Of a stretch of 64,000 bases of DNA, positions 1 to 8,744 are shown piece by piece (the stretch's first letter is position 1; every line of letters begins with the position of its first letter). The stretch lies in assembly GCF_003130705.1 (NCBI RefSeq), contig NZ_CP021354.1, forward strand, positions 2,356,001 to 2,420,000. The letters run 5' to 3'. The translations under genes and the position numbers were made by a program. The notes beneath the pieces are model-generated. The model had not been told where the DNA came from and searched no databases. It saw only the letters and a list, made by a program, of their open reading frames with translations. Source of the DNA: Rhodococcus oxybenzonivorans. Its GTDB lineage: Bacteria > Actinomycetota > Actinomycetes > Mycobacteriales > Mycobacteriaceae.

Positions 1-1638
1 GACCGTCTTCGACGTAGAGCACGTATCCGCCGTGCGGGTCGCCGTGGGCCACGAGCACGCCTTCGTCGTCCCCGGTGATCTCGTGTGTGGCGACGTCAAT
101 GGTGAAGTCGCGGTACTGGTCAGCACACTGGACCGATAGCGTTCCAGCGTCGGCGTGCCCGCGAGGATCTTCACCGGCTCTGCCAGCCGACGCTCGTCGG
201 GGCGCCGCTGCACAGCTTTGCGGTCGTTCAGAATTGGGAACACCGTGTTGTGCCAGGCCGCCCGGTCCCAGGCCTCGGCGAGTTCGCGCACCTTCTCGGG
301 AAACAGATGTGCGACATCGGTGGTCTCGGCCGGGTCGGACTCGACGTCGAACAGCTGCCACTGCGGATCGTCGACCCGGGTCGGATCCGTGTGCAGCGAC
401 AGTAATTTCCAGCCGTCCCGGTAGAACCCGCGGTGACCGCCGAACTCGGCGTACTGCTCCGTGTGGGGTGTGGGCTGCGCAGCGTCCCGCAGGATGTCGG
501 CGATGCTGACGCCGTCAGGCTCTTGGGCGAGAAGTCCGTTCCGGTGGCTCGGAGTCACGAGTCCGGCGAGATTCAGGAGGGTCGGGGTGATGTCGGTGAC
601 GTACGAGTAGTGCCTGCGCAGCCCGCTGTCACCGGCAGCACGCCGGAGCCCGGCCGGCCAGGACAGCAGAAACGGCACCCGCACACCACCGGCGAACGTC
701 TGACCCTTGTAGAACCGGAACGGGGTATTCGACGCCTGCCCCCAGCCGCGCGGGTAGTGGACGCCGATCTTCTCCGAGCCGATCAGTTCCTCGTCGTGCG
801 GAACGTCACGCACCCAGTCGTCGGGGACGGGTCCGTGCACGAATTGACTGAAGTATGAGCGTGTTCCCACCGCGCCGCCCTCGCCGGTGCCCCCGTTGTC
901 GGACGTGAACACGATGATCGTGTTGTCGGTCTCGCCGAGTACGTCGAGGGTGTCGAGAACCCGGCCCACGCTCTGGTCGATGCTATCGACCATCGCGGCG
1001 TAGACCTCCTGGTACCGCGCGAACCGCAGCTGCTCTTCTTCGGTGAGCTCGTCCCACGGCGGCGCGTCGTAGCCGGGTTCGGTGTTGCGTTCGGCCATCT
1101 GGGTGCCTGGCGGGAAGAACCCAGCCTCGACCTGTGCGTCGAAGCGGCGGCGTCGCACAGCGTCCCAGCCCTCGGTGTAGTGGCCACGGTACTTGGCCCG
1201 GTCTTCGGGCTTGGCCTGGTGCGGTCCGTGCATCGCGATGTGCGAGAAGTACAGGAAGAACGGCTTGTCGGCGTCGTGGGCGCGCAGGCTCTTGATGCGC
1301 GAAATGGCCTTATCCGTGATGTCATCGGTGACGTAGTAGTCCGGCGGATACTCCTCGACGTCGACCACGGAGTTGTCGGAAATCAGCTCGCTCGGGTAGT
1401 AGAACGAATTCAGTCCCTCGAGCGAGCCGTAGTAGCTGTCGAATCCACGCTGCAGTGGCCAGGAGTCGCGGGTGCGACCCGGCGCGAGGTTGGTGTCGCG
1501 CGCGAGATGCCACTTACCGACCGCGTGGGTGGCATAGCCGTTCTCGCGCAGAATCTCGGCGAGGCTGAGTGCGTACTTCCCGGACAACCCGAGAAGACGG
1601 TACGGGTGCCGATCCCGCCCATCAGTATTTGGAATCAA
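1..1638 (-). pseudogene. Arylsulfatase, N-terminally truncated and also cut by the window edge
   Basis: Reading the minus strand gives an uninterrupted frame of about 545 codons with clear sulfatase features: GYATHAVGKWHLARD near the beginning, then FFLYFSHIAMHGPH, a QEVYAAMVDSIDQSVGRVLDTL stretch and the metal-site FTSDNGG. The family normally has about 90 further N-terminal residues carrying the Cys-x-Pro/Ser-x-Arg site that is converted to formylglycine. That part is missing: similarity begins near LSGKYALSLAEIL (about position 1600), and the sequence behind it holds a regulatory region and then a gene on the other strand. The end given here is an in-frame TTG; no ATG or ribosome site is visible. 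The C-terminus runs off the window. Without the catalytic residue the product should be inactive. Confidence 0.75.
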
Positions 1639-1703
1639 GTGGATTTCAAGCCCGCCGGACTGGCTGCCCCGTGTCGGCCTCGCCCAGGGGTCGTACCAGC
1701 GGT

Positions 1704-1741
1704 ACGTTCGTTCGATCTGACGCAACGAACGTCCCGTTCGT
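1704..1741. promoter_or_regulatory. Overlapping inverted repeats, probable repressor operator
   Basis: ACGTTCGTT (1704-1712) is mirrored by AACGAACGT (1724-1732) with an 11-nt spacer. The second half-site also pairs with CGTTCGT (1735-1741) across 3 nt, so three half-sites alternate in orientation. The array lies 55-90 bp before the ABC exporter start, where a TetR/MarR-type repressor could bind. No regulator gene is adjacent. The binding protein is unknown. Confidence 0.5.
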
Positions 1742-1745
1742 GCGG

Positions 1746-1779
1746 AGTGCAGGGGTCGGCGGAGTACAGGGGTCGGCGG
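1746..1779. repeat. Two tandem 17-bp repeats before the ABC exporter
   Basis: Two 17-bp copies (1746-1762 and 1763-1779) are identical except at one base. They sit between the operator-like palindromes and the ribosome site of the exporter, so they fall in its promoter or 5' leader. Confidence 0.7.
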
Positions 1780-1795
1780 GGCAGCAGGGGGATCT

Positions 1796-3592
1796 GTGAA
1801 GTCGTATCAGGGAAGGCCGCACGCAGAAACGGCGCACGCACGGACAACGGATAAGGCGACTCGGCCCCGTATCCGGGAGTTGTGGCCGTACGCGCGCGAG
1901 CATCGGCGGCTTCTCGGTGCGGCGGTTGTGTTGTCGGTGGCTGCGGCCGGGGTGAGTCTCGCGCAACCCCTGGTGGTGGGTGGAATCATTGCCGCAGTCA
2001 GCGACGGACGATCATGGGGCGGGATGGGGTGGGCGCTGGTCGGCTTGCTGGCCGTCGAAGTCGGCGTGGGGACGATGCAGTATTACCTGCTGCATCGGAC
2101 CGCAGAAGGTGTGGTCCTCGGCGCCCGCACCGATCTGATCCGTCATGTGCTGCGCTTACCGATCAGCGAGTACCGCCGCCGTGATGTCGGTGATCTCGTC
2201 TCCCGGGTGGGATCGGACACGACGCTGCTTCGCGGTGCACTGACCGAGGGGCTCGTCGATGCGCTCGGCGGTGTCTTCGTTCTGGTCGGTGCGCTGGCAG
2301 CGATGCTGCTCCTCGACCCGGTGCTCGCCGGGGTGACGGTGACGGTGACCGCGATAGTCGTGGCCGTCTCCCTGCTGGTGGGCAACCGACTGCGCAAGTT
2401 GATGTTCGACACCCAGAGCCGCCTCGGCGACCTCACCGGCGATCTGACCCAAACACTGTCCGCCGTCACCGTGGTTCGTGCCAACGGCGCTACCGAACGG
2501 GCACAGGCTCGGCTCGACGATCGGGCTGCAGCCGCATTCGCTGTCGGCGTGCGCGCGGCACGGTCGAGCGCTGCGATACAACCGCTCGGCCGGGCCGCGG
2601 GTCAGGCGTCGCTGCTGATCGTCCTCGGCATCGGCGGCTACCGGGTGGCCGCGGGACATATGACGGTGGCCGAGTTGGTCACCTTCGTTCTCTTCATGTT
2701 CTTGTTCATGGGCCCGGTGAATGTCGGGTTCGCCGCGGTCCAGTCCGTCGCAGGGGCGCTCGGTGCCCTGCAACGCATCACCGAAATCCGCCGCGTGCCC
2801 ATCGAGGACGCCGCCGACACCATCCGCCACCGCGCTCTGCCGAACACAGTTGGACCCATGCTGCAATTTCAGGACGTTCACTTCGCCTACACGCCGGGGC
2901 ATGCCGTGTTGAATGGGGTGAGCGTCAGCGTGGAGCGCGGCTCCCGTACCGCAGTGGTCGGGCCGTCCGGGGCCGGTAAAACTACACTCCTGGCCCTGAT
3001 CGAACGCTTTTACGACACCGACCGCGGCCGAATCGCCATCGGTGGCATCGATATCACCGAGTTGCCCCGCGCAGTCCTGCGCGAGCAGATCGGGTACGTG
3101 GAGCAGAACTCACCCGCCGTGGCCGGGAGTATCCGCGACAACCTCACGTTCGGGGCCCCGCACGTGAGCGACGAGCGGTGCCGCGCGGCGCTGAAAGCTG
3201 TCGACCTCCTCAGCCGGGTCGATGCCGAGCCCAGGGGTCTCGACGCACAGATCGGCGAGAACGGGGTCCGCCTGTCCGGCGGGGAGCGGCAACGGCTTGC
3301 GCTCGCCCGTGTTCTTCTCGCCGAGCCGCCGCTGCTTCTGCTGGACGAGCCCACGTCGAGTCTCGACAGCCGCAACGAGGAAATCTTCCAGATCGCTCTC
3401 GACGCCACCGCCTCCGATCAGACGGTGCTCATCGTCGCGCATCGTCTCGCGACGGTGAAGAACGCCGACCAGATCGTCCTACTCGACTCCGGCCGCATCT
3501 CCGCTGTGGGTACCCACGACGAACTGTTGACCTCCAGCCCGCTGTACCGCGAACTCGCCCGTCACCAGATGATCGGCGCCCCGAATCGGTAG
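1796..3592 (+). CDS. ABC exporter, fused membrane and ATPase domains
   Basis: A 598-aa half-transporter of the multidrug/lipid exporter type, expected to act as a dimer in the plasma membrane. Residues about 30-310 hold roughly six hydrophobic segments (type I exporter fold), followed by the nucleotide-binding domain. That domain has Walker A GPSGAGKTT near residue 388, signature LSGGERQRLALAR near 492, Walker B LLLLDEPTSSLD near 513 and the switch His in VAHRLAT near 547. The GTG start at 1796 follows a purine-rich AGGGGGA ribosome site. The gene stands alone behind the 1704-1779 repeats, which suggests inducible expression. The substrate cannot be told from sequence. Confidence 0.9.
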   Translation: MKSYQGRPHAETAHARTTDKATRPRIRELWPYAREHRRLLGAAVVLSVAAAGVSLAQPLVVGGIIAAVSDGRSWGGMGWALVGLLAVEVGVGTMQYYLLHRTAEGVVLGARTDLIRHVLRLPISEYRRRDVGDLVSRVGSDTTLLRGALTEGLVDALGGVFVLVGALAAMLLLDPVLAGVTVTVTAIVVAVSLLVGNRLRKLMFDTQSRLGDLTGDLTQTLSAVTVVRANGATERAQARLDDRAAAAFAVGVRAARSSAAIQPLGRAAGQASLLIVLGIGGYRVAAGHMTVAELVTFVLFMFLFMGPVNVGFAAVQSVAGALGALQRITEIRRVPIEDAADTIRHRALPNTVGPMLQFQDVHFAYTPGHAVLNGVSVSVERGSRTAVVGPSGAGKTTLLALIERFYDTDRGRIAIGGIDITELPRAVLREQIGYVEQNSPAVAGSIRDNLTFGAPHVSDERCRAALKAVDLLSRVDAEPRGLDAQIGENGVRLSGGERQRLALARVLLAEPPLLLLDEPTSSLDSRNEEIFQIALDATASDQTVLIVAHRLATVKNADQIVLLDSGRISAVGTHDELLTSSPLYRELARHQMIGAPNR

Positions 3593-3652
3593 GAATCCTC
3601 GCAGAAGCGGACAGACCCCGAATTATTCCGACGGCGCGACGCGCAGCGGCCG

Positions 3653-3658
3653 TACCCT
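3653..3658 (+). promoter_or_regulatory. -10 element TACCCT, leaderless GNAT gene
   Basis: TACCCT matches the actinobacterial TANNNT -10 and ends 6 nt before the ATG at 3665. No Shine-Dalgarno sequence is present, so transcription probably begins at the start codon. Confidence 0.45.
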
Positions 3659-3664
3659 CGACGC

Positions 3665-4291
3665 ATGGGTGTGAGCGTTCGTGCCGTAACCAGGAAAGAC
3701 ATCTCCGAGTCGGCCCGGGTCCTCGCCGACGCCTTCTTCGACGACCCCGTCATGGAGTGGATGTGGCCCGATCCGGCTCGCCGACGACGCGGACTGCCGC
3801 TGCTCTTCGCGGCCGATATGAAATATCACCACCTTGCCGGGGGAAGGGCCGAACTCGCCGTCGATGCCGACGGCGTCGTGCGCGGCGCCGCGATGTGGGA
3901 TCCGCCCGGGCGGTGGAAGCAGTCCACGTGGTCGTCGGTTCTCAGCCTTCCGCGCCTGGTGCAGGCATTCGGTGGGCGCCTCGGCGTCGGTGCGGCAGTG
4001 AGCGGAACCATCGATTCGGCGCACCCGGCGGAGCCGCGGCACTGGTATCTCGCGACGATCGGGACATCGGGTGCCGGCCGTGGCGGTGGCTACGGCAAGG
4101 CACTGATGCAGTCGCGGCTCGACCGCTGTGACGCCGAAGGGTTGCCCTCCTACCTCGAGTCCAGCAAGCAAGGAAACATCCCGTACTACGAGCGCTTCGG
4201 CTTCGAGGTCACGCGGGAGATCCGGATACCGGACGGTGGCCCCGCAGTGTGGGCGATGTGGAGAGAGCCCAGAAGGGATCCCTTAGGATAG
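3665..4291 (+). CDS. GNAT family N-acetyltransferase
   Basis: A 208-aa protein with the GNAT layout: N-terminal VRAVTRKDISESARVLADAFFDDP typical of the first strand and helix, and the acetyl-CoA pyrophosphate loop in YLATIGTSGAGRGGGYGKALM (about residues 122-145). It ends with SYLESSKQGNIPYYERFGFEVTREI, the usual C-terminal strand pair with a Tyr placed as the general acid. The acceptor substrate is not predictable; the length and the LESS...YYERFGF motif resemble unassigned actinobacterial acetyltransferases. The end of the gene overlaps the iron box of the next gene. Confidence 0.85.
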   Translation: MGVSVRAVTRKDISESARVLADAFFDDPVMEWMWPDPARRRRGLPLLFAADMKYHHLAGGRAELAVDADGVVRGAAMWDPPGRWKQSTWSSVLSLPRLVQAFGGRLGVGAAVSGTIDSAHPAEPRHWYLATIGTSGAGRGGGYGKALMQSRLDRCDAEGLPSYLESSKQGNIPYYERFGFEVTREIRIPDGGPAVWAMWREPRRDPLG

Positions 4292-4301
4292 GCTCGCCAA
4301 G
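4283..4301 (+). promoter_or_regulatory. IdeR/DtxR-type iron box
   Basis: TTAGGATAGGCTCGCCAAG agrees with the palindromic IdeR consensus (TTAGGTTAGSCTAACCTAA) at about 14 of 19 positions. It lies 49 bp before the siderophore-binding lipoprotein start, so iron-dependent repression is likely. Confidence 0.6.
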
Positions 4302-4349
4302 CCTGAACCGGAGCGAACGTTTCGCCCGGCGAACGAGAGGGTCGCCTGC

Positions 4350-5354
4350 ATGAACCTGGGTCAACAGAGAGCCGGCTTGAGCCGCCGCGGTTTCCTCGTC
4401 GGTACCGGGGGAGCACTGCTCGCTTTCGCCGCGGCCTGCAGCAGTTCCGGTGACTCGGGCGGTGACGAGCCCTCGGGACCCCTGGTGGCGCACAAATACG
4501 GGGAAACCCAGGTGCCGGTGGATCCGCAACGCATCGTGAGCGTCGGCTACAACGACCACGACACAATTCTCGCTCTCGGTGGCACTCTCGCCGGCACGTT
4601 CGACTGGTACGGCGACTACCCGTACGGAGTCTGGCCCTGGGCGCAGGATCTGCTGGGCGACGCGCAGCCGGAAATTGTTGGCACCGCCTCCACCAACATC
4701 GACTTCGAAAAGGTCGCGACGGTGGGGCCCGACCTCATCGTCGGCACCTACTCCGGCCTGACACAGGCGCAGTACGACAAACTCGGGGCCATCGCTCCGA
4801 CAGTGGCGCAGCCATTGGGTTTCGCCGACTACGGCGTTCCCTGGCAGGACCAGACGCGCGTTCTCGGCACTGCCCTCGGTAAGGAGGACAAGGCAGCCGA
4901 ACTGGTGTCCGCGGTGGAGAAGCAGTACGCCGACGTCCGAGCCGCCAACCCGTCTTTCGCCGGCAAGACCGTGCTCGTGGGCGCACTCAAGGGTCCTGGA
5001 CAGTTCGGGGTTTACGGGCCGGAAGACCCGAAGGTGCGATTCTTCACCGACCTCGGCTTCGTCAATCCTCCTGTCACCCAGCAGATCACCGGCAACTTCG
5101 CGGAAATCAGCACCGAGCAGCTGTCGCTGGCGAATGTGGATCTGCTCGTCTGGTACGCGGGTGGTGGTTACGGTGACAAGTTGCGCGAAGAACTCGCCAA
5201 GACGCCGATCTACCAAGAACTCGACGTGGTGAGAGCGGGCCGCACCATCATCCTCGAGGACGCCGCCGCCGAGGCGATGGCCTGGAGTACGGTGCTGAGC
5301 CTGCCGTACGCCCTGACCGAAATTCCGCCGCGGATCACACCGCTCATCGACTGA
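4350..5354 (+). CDS. Iron-siderophore ABC transporter substrate-binding lipoprotein
   Basis: A 334-aa periplasmic-binding protein of the FepB/FhuD type. The N-terminus has a twin-arginine motif (SRRGFL, residues 11-16), a hydrophobic stretch and a lipobox ending AFAAAC with Cys30. It is therefore probably exported folded by Tat and anchored to the outer face of the membrane. Typical family segments follow: VDPQRIVSVGYNDHDTILALG, IDFEKVATVGPDLIVGTYSG and LANVDLLVWYAGG. No permease or ATPase gene is adjacent, so it must share a transporter encoded elsewhere. The upstream IdeR-like box supports expression under iron limitation. Confidence 0.88.
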   Translation: MNLGQQRAGLSRRGFLVGTGGALLAFAAACSSSGDSGGDEPSGPLVAHKYGETQVPVDPQRIVSVGYNDHDTILALGGTLAGTFDWYGDYPYGVWPWAQDLLGDAQPEIVGTASTNIDFEKVATVGPDLIVGTYSGLTQAQYDKLGAIAPTVAQPLGFADYGVPWQDQTRVLGTALGKEDKAAELVSAVEKQYADVRAANPSFAGKTVLVGALKGPGQFGVYGPEDPKVRFFTDLGFVNPPVTQQITGNFAEISTEQLSLANVDLLVWYAGGGYGDKLREELAKTPIYQELDVVRAGRTIILEDAAAEAMAWSTVLSLPYALTEIPPRITPLID

Positions 5355-5445
5355 CCACGCGCGGTATCGAACGTCTCGGCCTTTCAGCGGCGCGACGCTC
5401 GGCGAGGTCCGACGACACGCGGCGTGTCCGTGGTACCAACGAACC

Positions 5446-7491
5446 GTGACCGCGATTCCTGAACTCCACGCCGGAACTCCCTTCGACGATCTCGACGACT
5501 ATCTGACTCTCGGCCGCCTGGGCGGCCTGGTGCTGTCCCCGGACGGGCGCCGTGTCGTCGTCGCGCAGTCGACACTCGACGCGAAAGCGACCAAATACGT
5601 CACGGCGCTGTGGGAGATCGATCCCACCGGAGAACGGGCGGCACGTCGACTGACACGAGGGCGGACCGGTGAAACCAATCCGGCGTTCACGAGCAACGGT
5701 GACCTCCTCTTCACGTCCTCGCGGCCGACGCAGGACGAGGAGGAATTGCCCGAATCCCTGTGGCGGCTCCCCGTGGGCGGTGGTGAGGCGGCCGTGATCG
5801 CTCACCGTAGCGGTGGGATCACCGGGGTGCGGGCGGCGCGGTGTGCTCCGCGGTTCGTCGTGACCACCGGCGTGCTGGGACGGTCGGGGGAGAAGGACGA
5901 GGACGAGCGCCTGCGCGCCGAGCGCAAGGACAAGAAGGTGTCCGCGATCCTGCACTCCGGTTACCCGATCCGGTACTGGGACCACGACCTCGGACCCGAT
6001 GTTCCCCATCTGCTGTCCGGGACGCTGGGCGACGCGTCGCAGGACGAGGCGGTAACGGACCTCGTCGACCTCACGTCCATGCCCGGCCCTGCACTGCGTG
6101 AAGCGAACTACGCGCTGAGTGAGGACGGTACCTTCGTCGTCACGTCCTGGACGGTTTCCGGTCCGACGGCTTCCATCCGGACGATCCTCGTGCGCATCGA
6201 TACCGAGACAGGGAATCGGACGACACTCGTCGACGATCCCGCCGCCGACCTGTCGAATCCGGTGATCTCGCCCAGCGGCGAGTACGTGGTCTTCAGCAGG
6301 GAGTCGCACGCGACTCCGGACGGTGCACCTCGATTCACGCTGCACCGCTACAGCTTCGAGACGCGAACCGTGGCGGACGTGGCACCGGGCTGGGACCGCT
6401 GGGCCACTTCCGTGCAGTGGCTACCCGACGGCTCGGGGCTGGTGTTGACGGCCGACGACCACGGCCGCGCGCCCGTCTTCGTTGTCCGCGGCGGTGCGGA
6501 ACCGACGCGGGTGACGACGGACGATTACGCCTACACCGATATCCACGTGGCCCCGGACGGATCCGCGGTGTTCGCCCTGCGGGCATCGTACGCGGCTCCG
6601 CCCCACCCGGTGCGCGTCGACCTCGCCACGGGCGCGGTCACGGTGTTGCAGGCGCCGCAGGATTCCCCCGAGCTTCCCGGAACGCTGTCCGAGGTCGAGA
6701 CCGCCGCGGACGACGGGGTGCCGGTGCGGGCCTGGCTGGCCTTGCCGAACGGTGCGTCCGCGCACGCACCCGTCCCGTTGGTGTTGTGGGTGCACGGCGG
6801 ACCGCTGGGCTCGTGGAACACGTGGTCGTGGCGTTGGAACCCGTGGTTGCTGGTGGCACGCGGCTACGCGGTGCTGCTGCCCGACCCGGCCCTGTCCACG
6901 GGGTACGGACAGGAGTTCGTGCAGCGGGGCTGGGGACAGTGGGGCAAGGCGCCGTTCACCGACCTCATGGCGATCACCGATGCGGCGGTGGCATTGCCCG
7001 AGATCGACGACAAGCGTACGGCAGCGATGGGCGGATCGTTCGGCGGATACATGGCCAACTGGATCGCGGGGCACACCGACCGATTCCAGGCGATCGTCAC
7101 CCATGCGAGCCTGTGGGCGCTGGACCAGTTCGGACCCACCACGGACGCCGCCTGGTACTGGCAGCGGGAGATGACTCCCGAGATGGCCGTGGAGAATTCA
7201 CCGCACCTCTACGTCGCCGACATCGTGACGCCCATGCTGGTGATCCACGGCGACAAGGACTTCCGCGTTCCCATCGGCGACGGGTTGCGGTTGTGGTACG
7301 AACTGCTCTCGGAGTCGGGGCTGCCCGCCGACGACGAGGGCCGCACGGCGCACCGCTTCCTGTACTTCCCGGACGAGAACCATTGGATCCTCAGCCCGCA
7401 GAACGCGAAGATCTGGTACCAGGTGGTGTTGTCGTTCCTGTCCGAACATGTTCTCGGCGAAGAGGCACCCCTGCCGGAAATCCTCGGATGA
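5446..7491 (+). CDS. S9 family serine peptidase (prolyl oligopeptidase/acylaminoacyl-peptidase type)
   Basis: A 681-aa soluble peptidase. The N-terminal 400 residues read as a beta-propeller (LVLSPDGRRVVV, NPAFTSNGDLLFTSS, VQWLPDGSGLVLTADD) that gates access of short peptides. The C-terminal alpha/beta-hydrolase domain carries the nucleophile Ser531 in MGGSFGGYM, Asp605 in IHGDKDFRVP and His646 in FPDENHWI. LWVHGGPLG forms the oxyanion loop. There is no signal peptide, so it is cytoplasmic. The start is GTG 5446. It is a monocistronic gene, with 153 bp before mihF. Confidence 0.92.
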   Translation: MTAIPELHAGTPFDDLDDYLTLGRLGGLVLSPDGRRVVVAQSTLDAKATKYVTALWEIDPTGERAARRLTRGRTGETNPAFTSNGDLLFTSSRPTQDEEELPESLWRLPVGGGEAAVIAHRSGGITGVRAARCAPRFVVTTGVLGRSGEKDEDERLRAERKDKKVSAILHSGYPIRYWDHDLGPDVPHLLSGTLGDASQDEAVTDLVDLTSMPGPALREANYALSEDGTFVVTSWTVSGPTASIRTILVRIDTETGNRTTLVDDPAADLSNPVISPSGEYVVFSRESHATPDGAPRFTLHRYSFETRTVADVAPGWDRWATSVQWLPDGSGLVLTADDHGRAPVFVVRGGAEPTRVTTDDYAYTDIHVAPDGSAVFALRASYAAPPHPVRVDLATGAVTVLQAPQDSPELPGTLSEVETAADDGVPVRAWLALPNGASAHAPVPLVLWVHGGPLGSWNTWSWRWNPWLLVARGYAVLLPDPALSTGYGQEFVQRGWGQWGKAPFTDLMAITDAAVALPEIDDKRTAAMGGSFGGYMANWIAGHTDRFQAIVTHASLWALDQFGPTTDAAWYWQREMTPEMAVENSPHLYVADIVTPMLVIHGDKDFRVPIGDGLRLWYELLSESGLPADDEGRTAHRFLYFPDENHWILSPQNAKIWYQVVLSFLSEHVLGEEAPLPEILG

Positions 7492-7644
7492 TCGGCCCGG
7501 AAATCCGCCGAGGGGCCTCTCGCCGAGGCGCCGAGAGGCAGGTGGGCAATTCGGACAAGACGTGCGACACGTCGGCTGGATGACGTGAAGTAGCGATTCT
7601 CTCGCTACGGTGTTCGATAAGCACCCCGAAATGAAGGAGACATC

Positions 7645-7956
7645 GTGGCACTTCCCCAGCTCACTGACGAACAGCGGGCCGCAGCTCTCGAGAAGGCCGC
7701 AGCCGCTCGACGTGCGCGTGCAGAACTGAAGGGCAAACTCAAGTCGGGTGACGTCACTCTCAAGCAGGTCCTGTCGAAGGCCGACGTAGATGACATCATC
7801 GGCAAGACCAAGGTGAGCGCCATCCTCGAAGCTCTGCCCAAGATCGGGAAGGTCAAGGCTCAGGAAATCATGGCCAACCTCGAGATCGCCCCGACTCGGC
7901 GCCTTCGTGGCCTGGGTGATCGCCAGCGTGACGCCCTGCTGGCTCACTTCAGCTGA
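7645..7956 (+). CDS. mihF: Actinobacterial integration host factor mIHF
   Basis: A 103-aa basic nucleoid protein beginning MALPQLTDEQRAAALEKAAAARRARAELK, with the helix-turn-helix/H2TH-like core LEALPKIGKVKAQEIMANLEIAPTRRLRGLGDRQRDALL. This is nearly collinear with mycobacterial IHF. It bends DNA and supports phage integration and nucleoid structure. The GTG start follows an AAGGAGA ribosome site. In mycobacteria the gene sits beside gmk; here it stands alone between a peptidase and a SRPBCC gene, so it may be a second copy. A strong terminator follows. Confidence 0.93.
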   Translation: MALPQLTDEQRAAALEKAAAARRARAELKGKLKSGDVTLKQVLSKADVDDIIGKTKVSAILEALPKIGKVKAQEIMANLEIAPTRRLRGLGDRQRDALLAHFS

Positions 7957-7968
7957 CACTGCCTCGGG

Positions 7969-8008
7969 AACCGCACCGCACCGCCGTTCGGGGTGCGGTG
8001 CGGTTTTC
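7969..8008 (+). terminator. Rho-independent terminator of mihF
   Basis: A perfect 14-bp stem, AACCGCACCGCACC (7969-7982) with GGTGCGGTGCGGTT (7992-8005), closes a 9-nt loop and ends in a short T run. Confidence 0.85.
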
Positions 8009-8038
8009 CGTTGAAGGACCCCCGACACCTCGCCCTCT

Positions 8039-8091
8039 GTGCAACCACTGGGTTGCACAACGGCGATCAATGTGCAACCCTGGGGTAGCAC
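8039..8091. promoter_or_regulatory. Two operator-like palindromes before the SRPBCC gene
   Basis: GTGCAACCactgGGTTGCAC (8039-8058) is a perfect 8+8 palindrome. GTGCAACCctggGGTAGCAC (8072-8091) is the same site with one mismatch. The centres are 33 bp apart, about three helical turns, just before the SRPBCC start. Sites of this kind are typical of ArsR-type repressors, which commonly pair with SRPBCC genes, but no ArsR gene lies next to this one. Confidence 0.6.
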
Positions 8092-8115
8092 ATATGCGGC
8101 GAGGTGAGGATGATC

Positions 8116-8568
8116 ATGAGCACTTCCGAGGTGTCGACCGACCGGATCGAACGCGAAATCTTCATCACGGCCCCAGTGGAGCGGGTGTACCGGCTGGTAA
8201 GCGAGCCCGGCTGGTTCATCGGTGACGGAGACCCGAGTGCACGCACCATCGTTCGTGAGGGCGACGTCTACGTGGTCGAATACCCGCCGTACGGACGGTT
8301 CCCCGTTCTGCCCGTCCGGGCCGACGCTCCGCACTACGTCTCGTTCCGTGGGGGAGACGAGCCTGGTACGCCCCTGAACGAGGGCAACTCCACGCTGGTC
8401 GAATTCTTCCTGTCCGAGCACCGTGACGGCACGATGCTGCGGGTCGTCGAGAGTGGATTCGACGCACTGTATGCGAGTGCAGAACGGCGGGCTGCCGCTC
8501 TCGACGACAATTCCCGAGGCTGGGAAATGCAGCTCGCGATCGCAAAGCGGGACGCCGAGCGGTTGTAG
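8116..8568 (+). CDS. SRPBCC (START-like/AHSA1) domain protein
   Basis: A 150-aa single-domain protein with the helix-grip signature IEREIFITAPVERVYRLVSEPGWFIGDG at the N-terminus and the C-terminal helix region SGFDALYASAERRAAALDDNSRGWEMQLAIAKRDAERL. SRPBCC proteins form a deep hydrophobic ligand pocket. In this AHSA1-like subgroup the ligand is generally unknown. ATG 8116 was chosen because AGGTGAGG lies 7 nt before it; ATG 8110 and GTG 8104 are in frame and possible. Regulation by the upstream double palindrome is likely. Confidence 0.82.
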   Translation: MSTSEVSTDRIEREIFITAPVERVYRLVSEPGWFIGDGDPSARTIVREGDVYVVEYPPYGRFPVLPVRADAPHYVSFRGGDEPGTPLNEGNSTLVEFFLSEHRDGTMLRVVESGFDALYASAERRAAALDDNSRGWEMQLAIAKRDAERL

Positions 8569-8744
8569 CGAACGATTGGTGCGCGTGTTGCAGCGTCAAC
8601 TGCGCGGTCCGCGGCGAGTTGGGGGCATACTCGACATAGAGGCCGGACCGAATCTCGGGAACCCGGAGATGTGTACACGGCCCCCACCCGCTTCAATCAG
8701 CGGAACTGCCGCGGCCCGCTACGGCAGACGAACCGGAGGAAACC

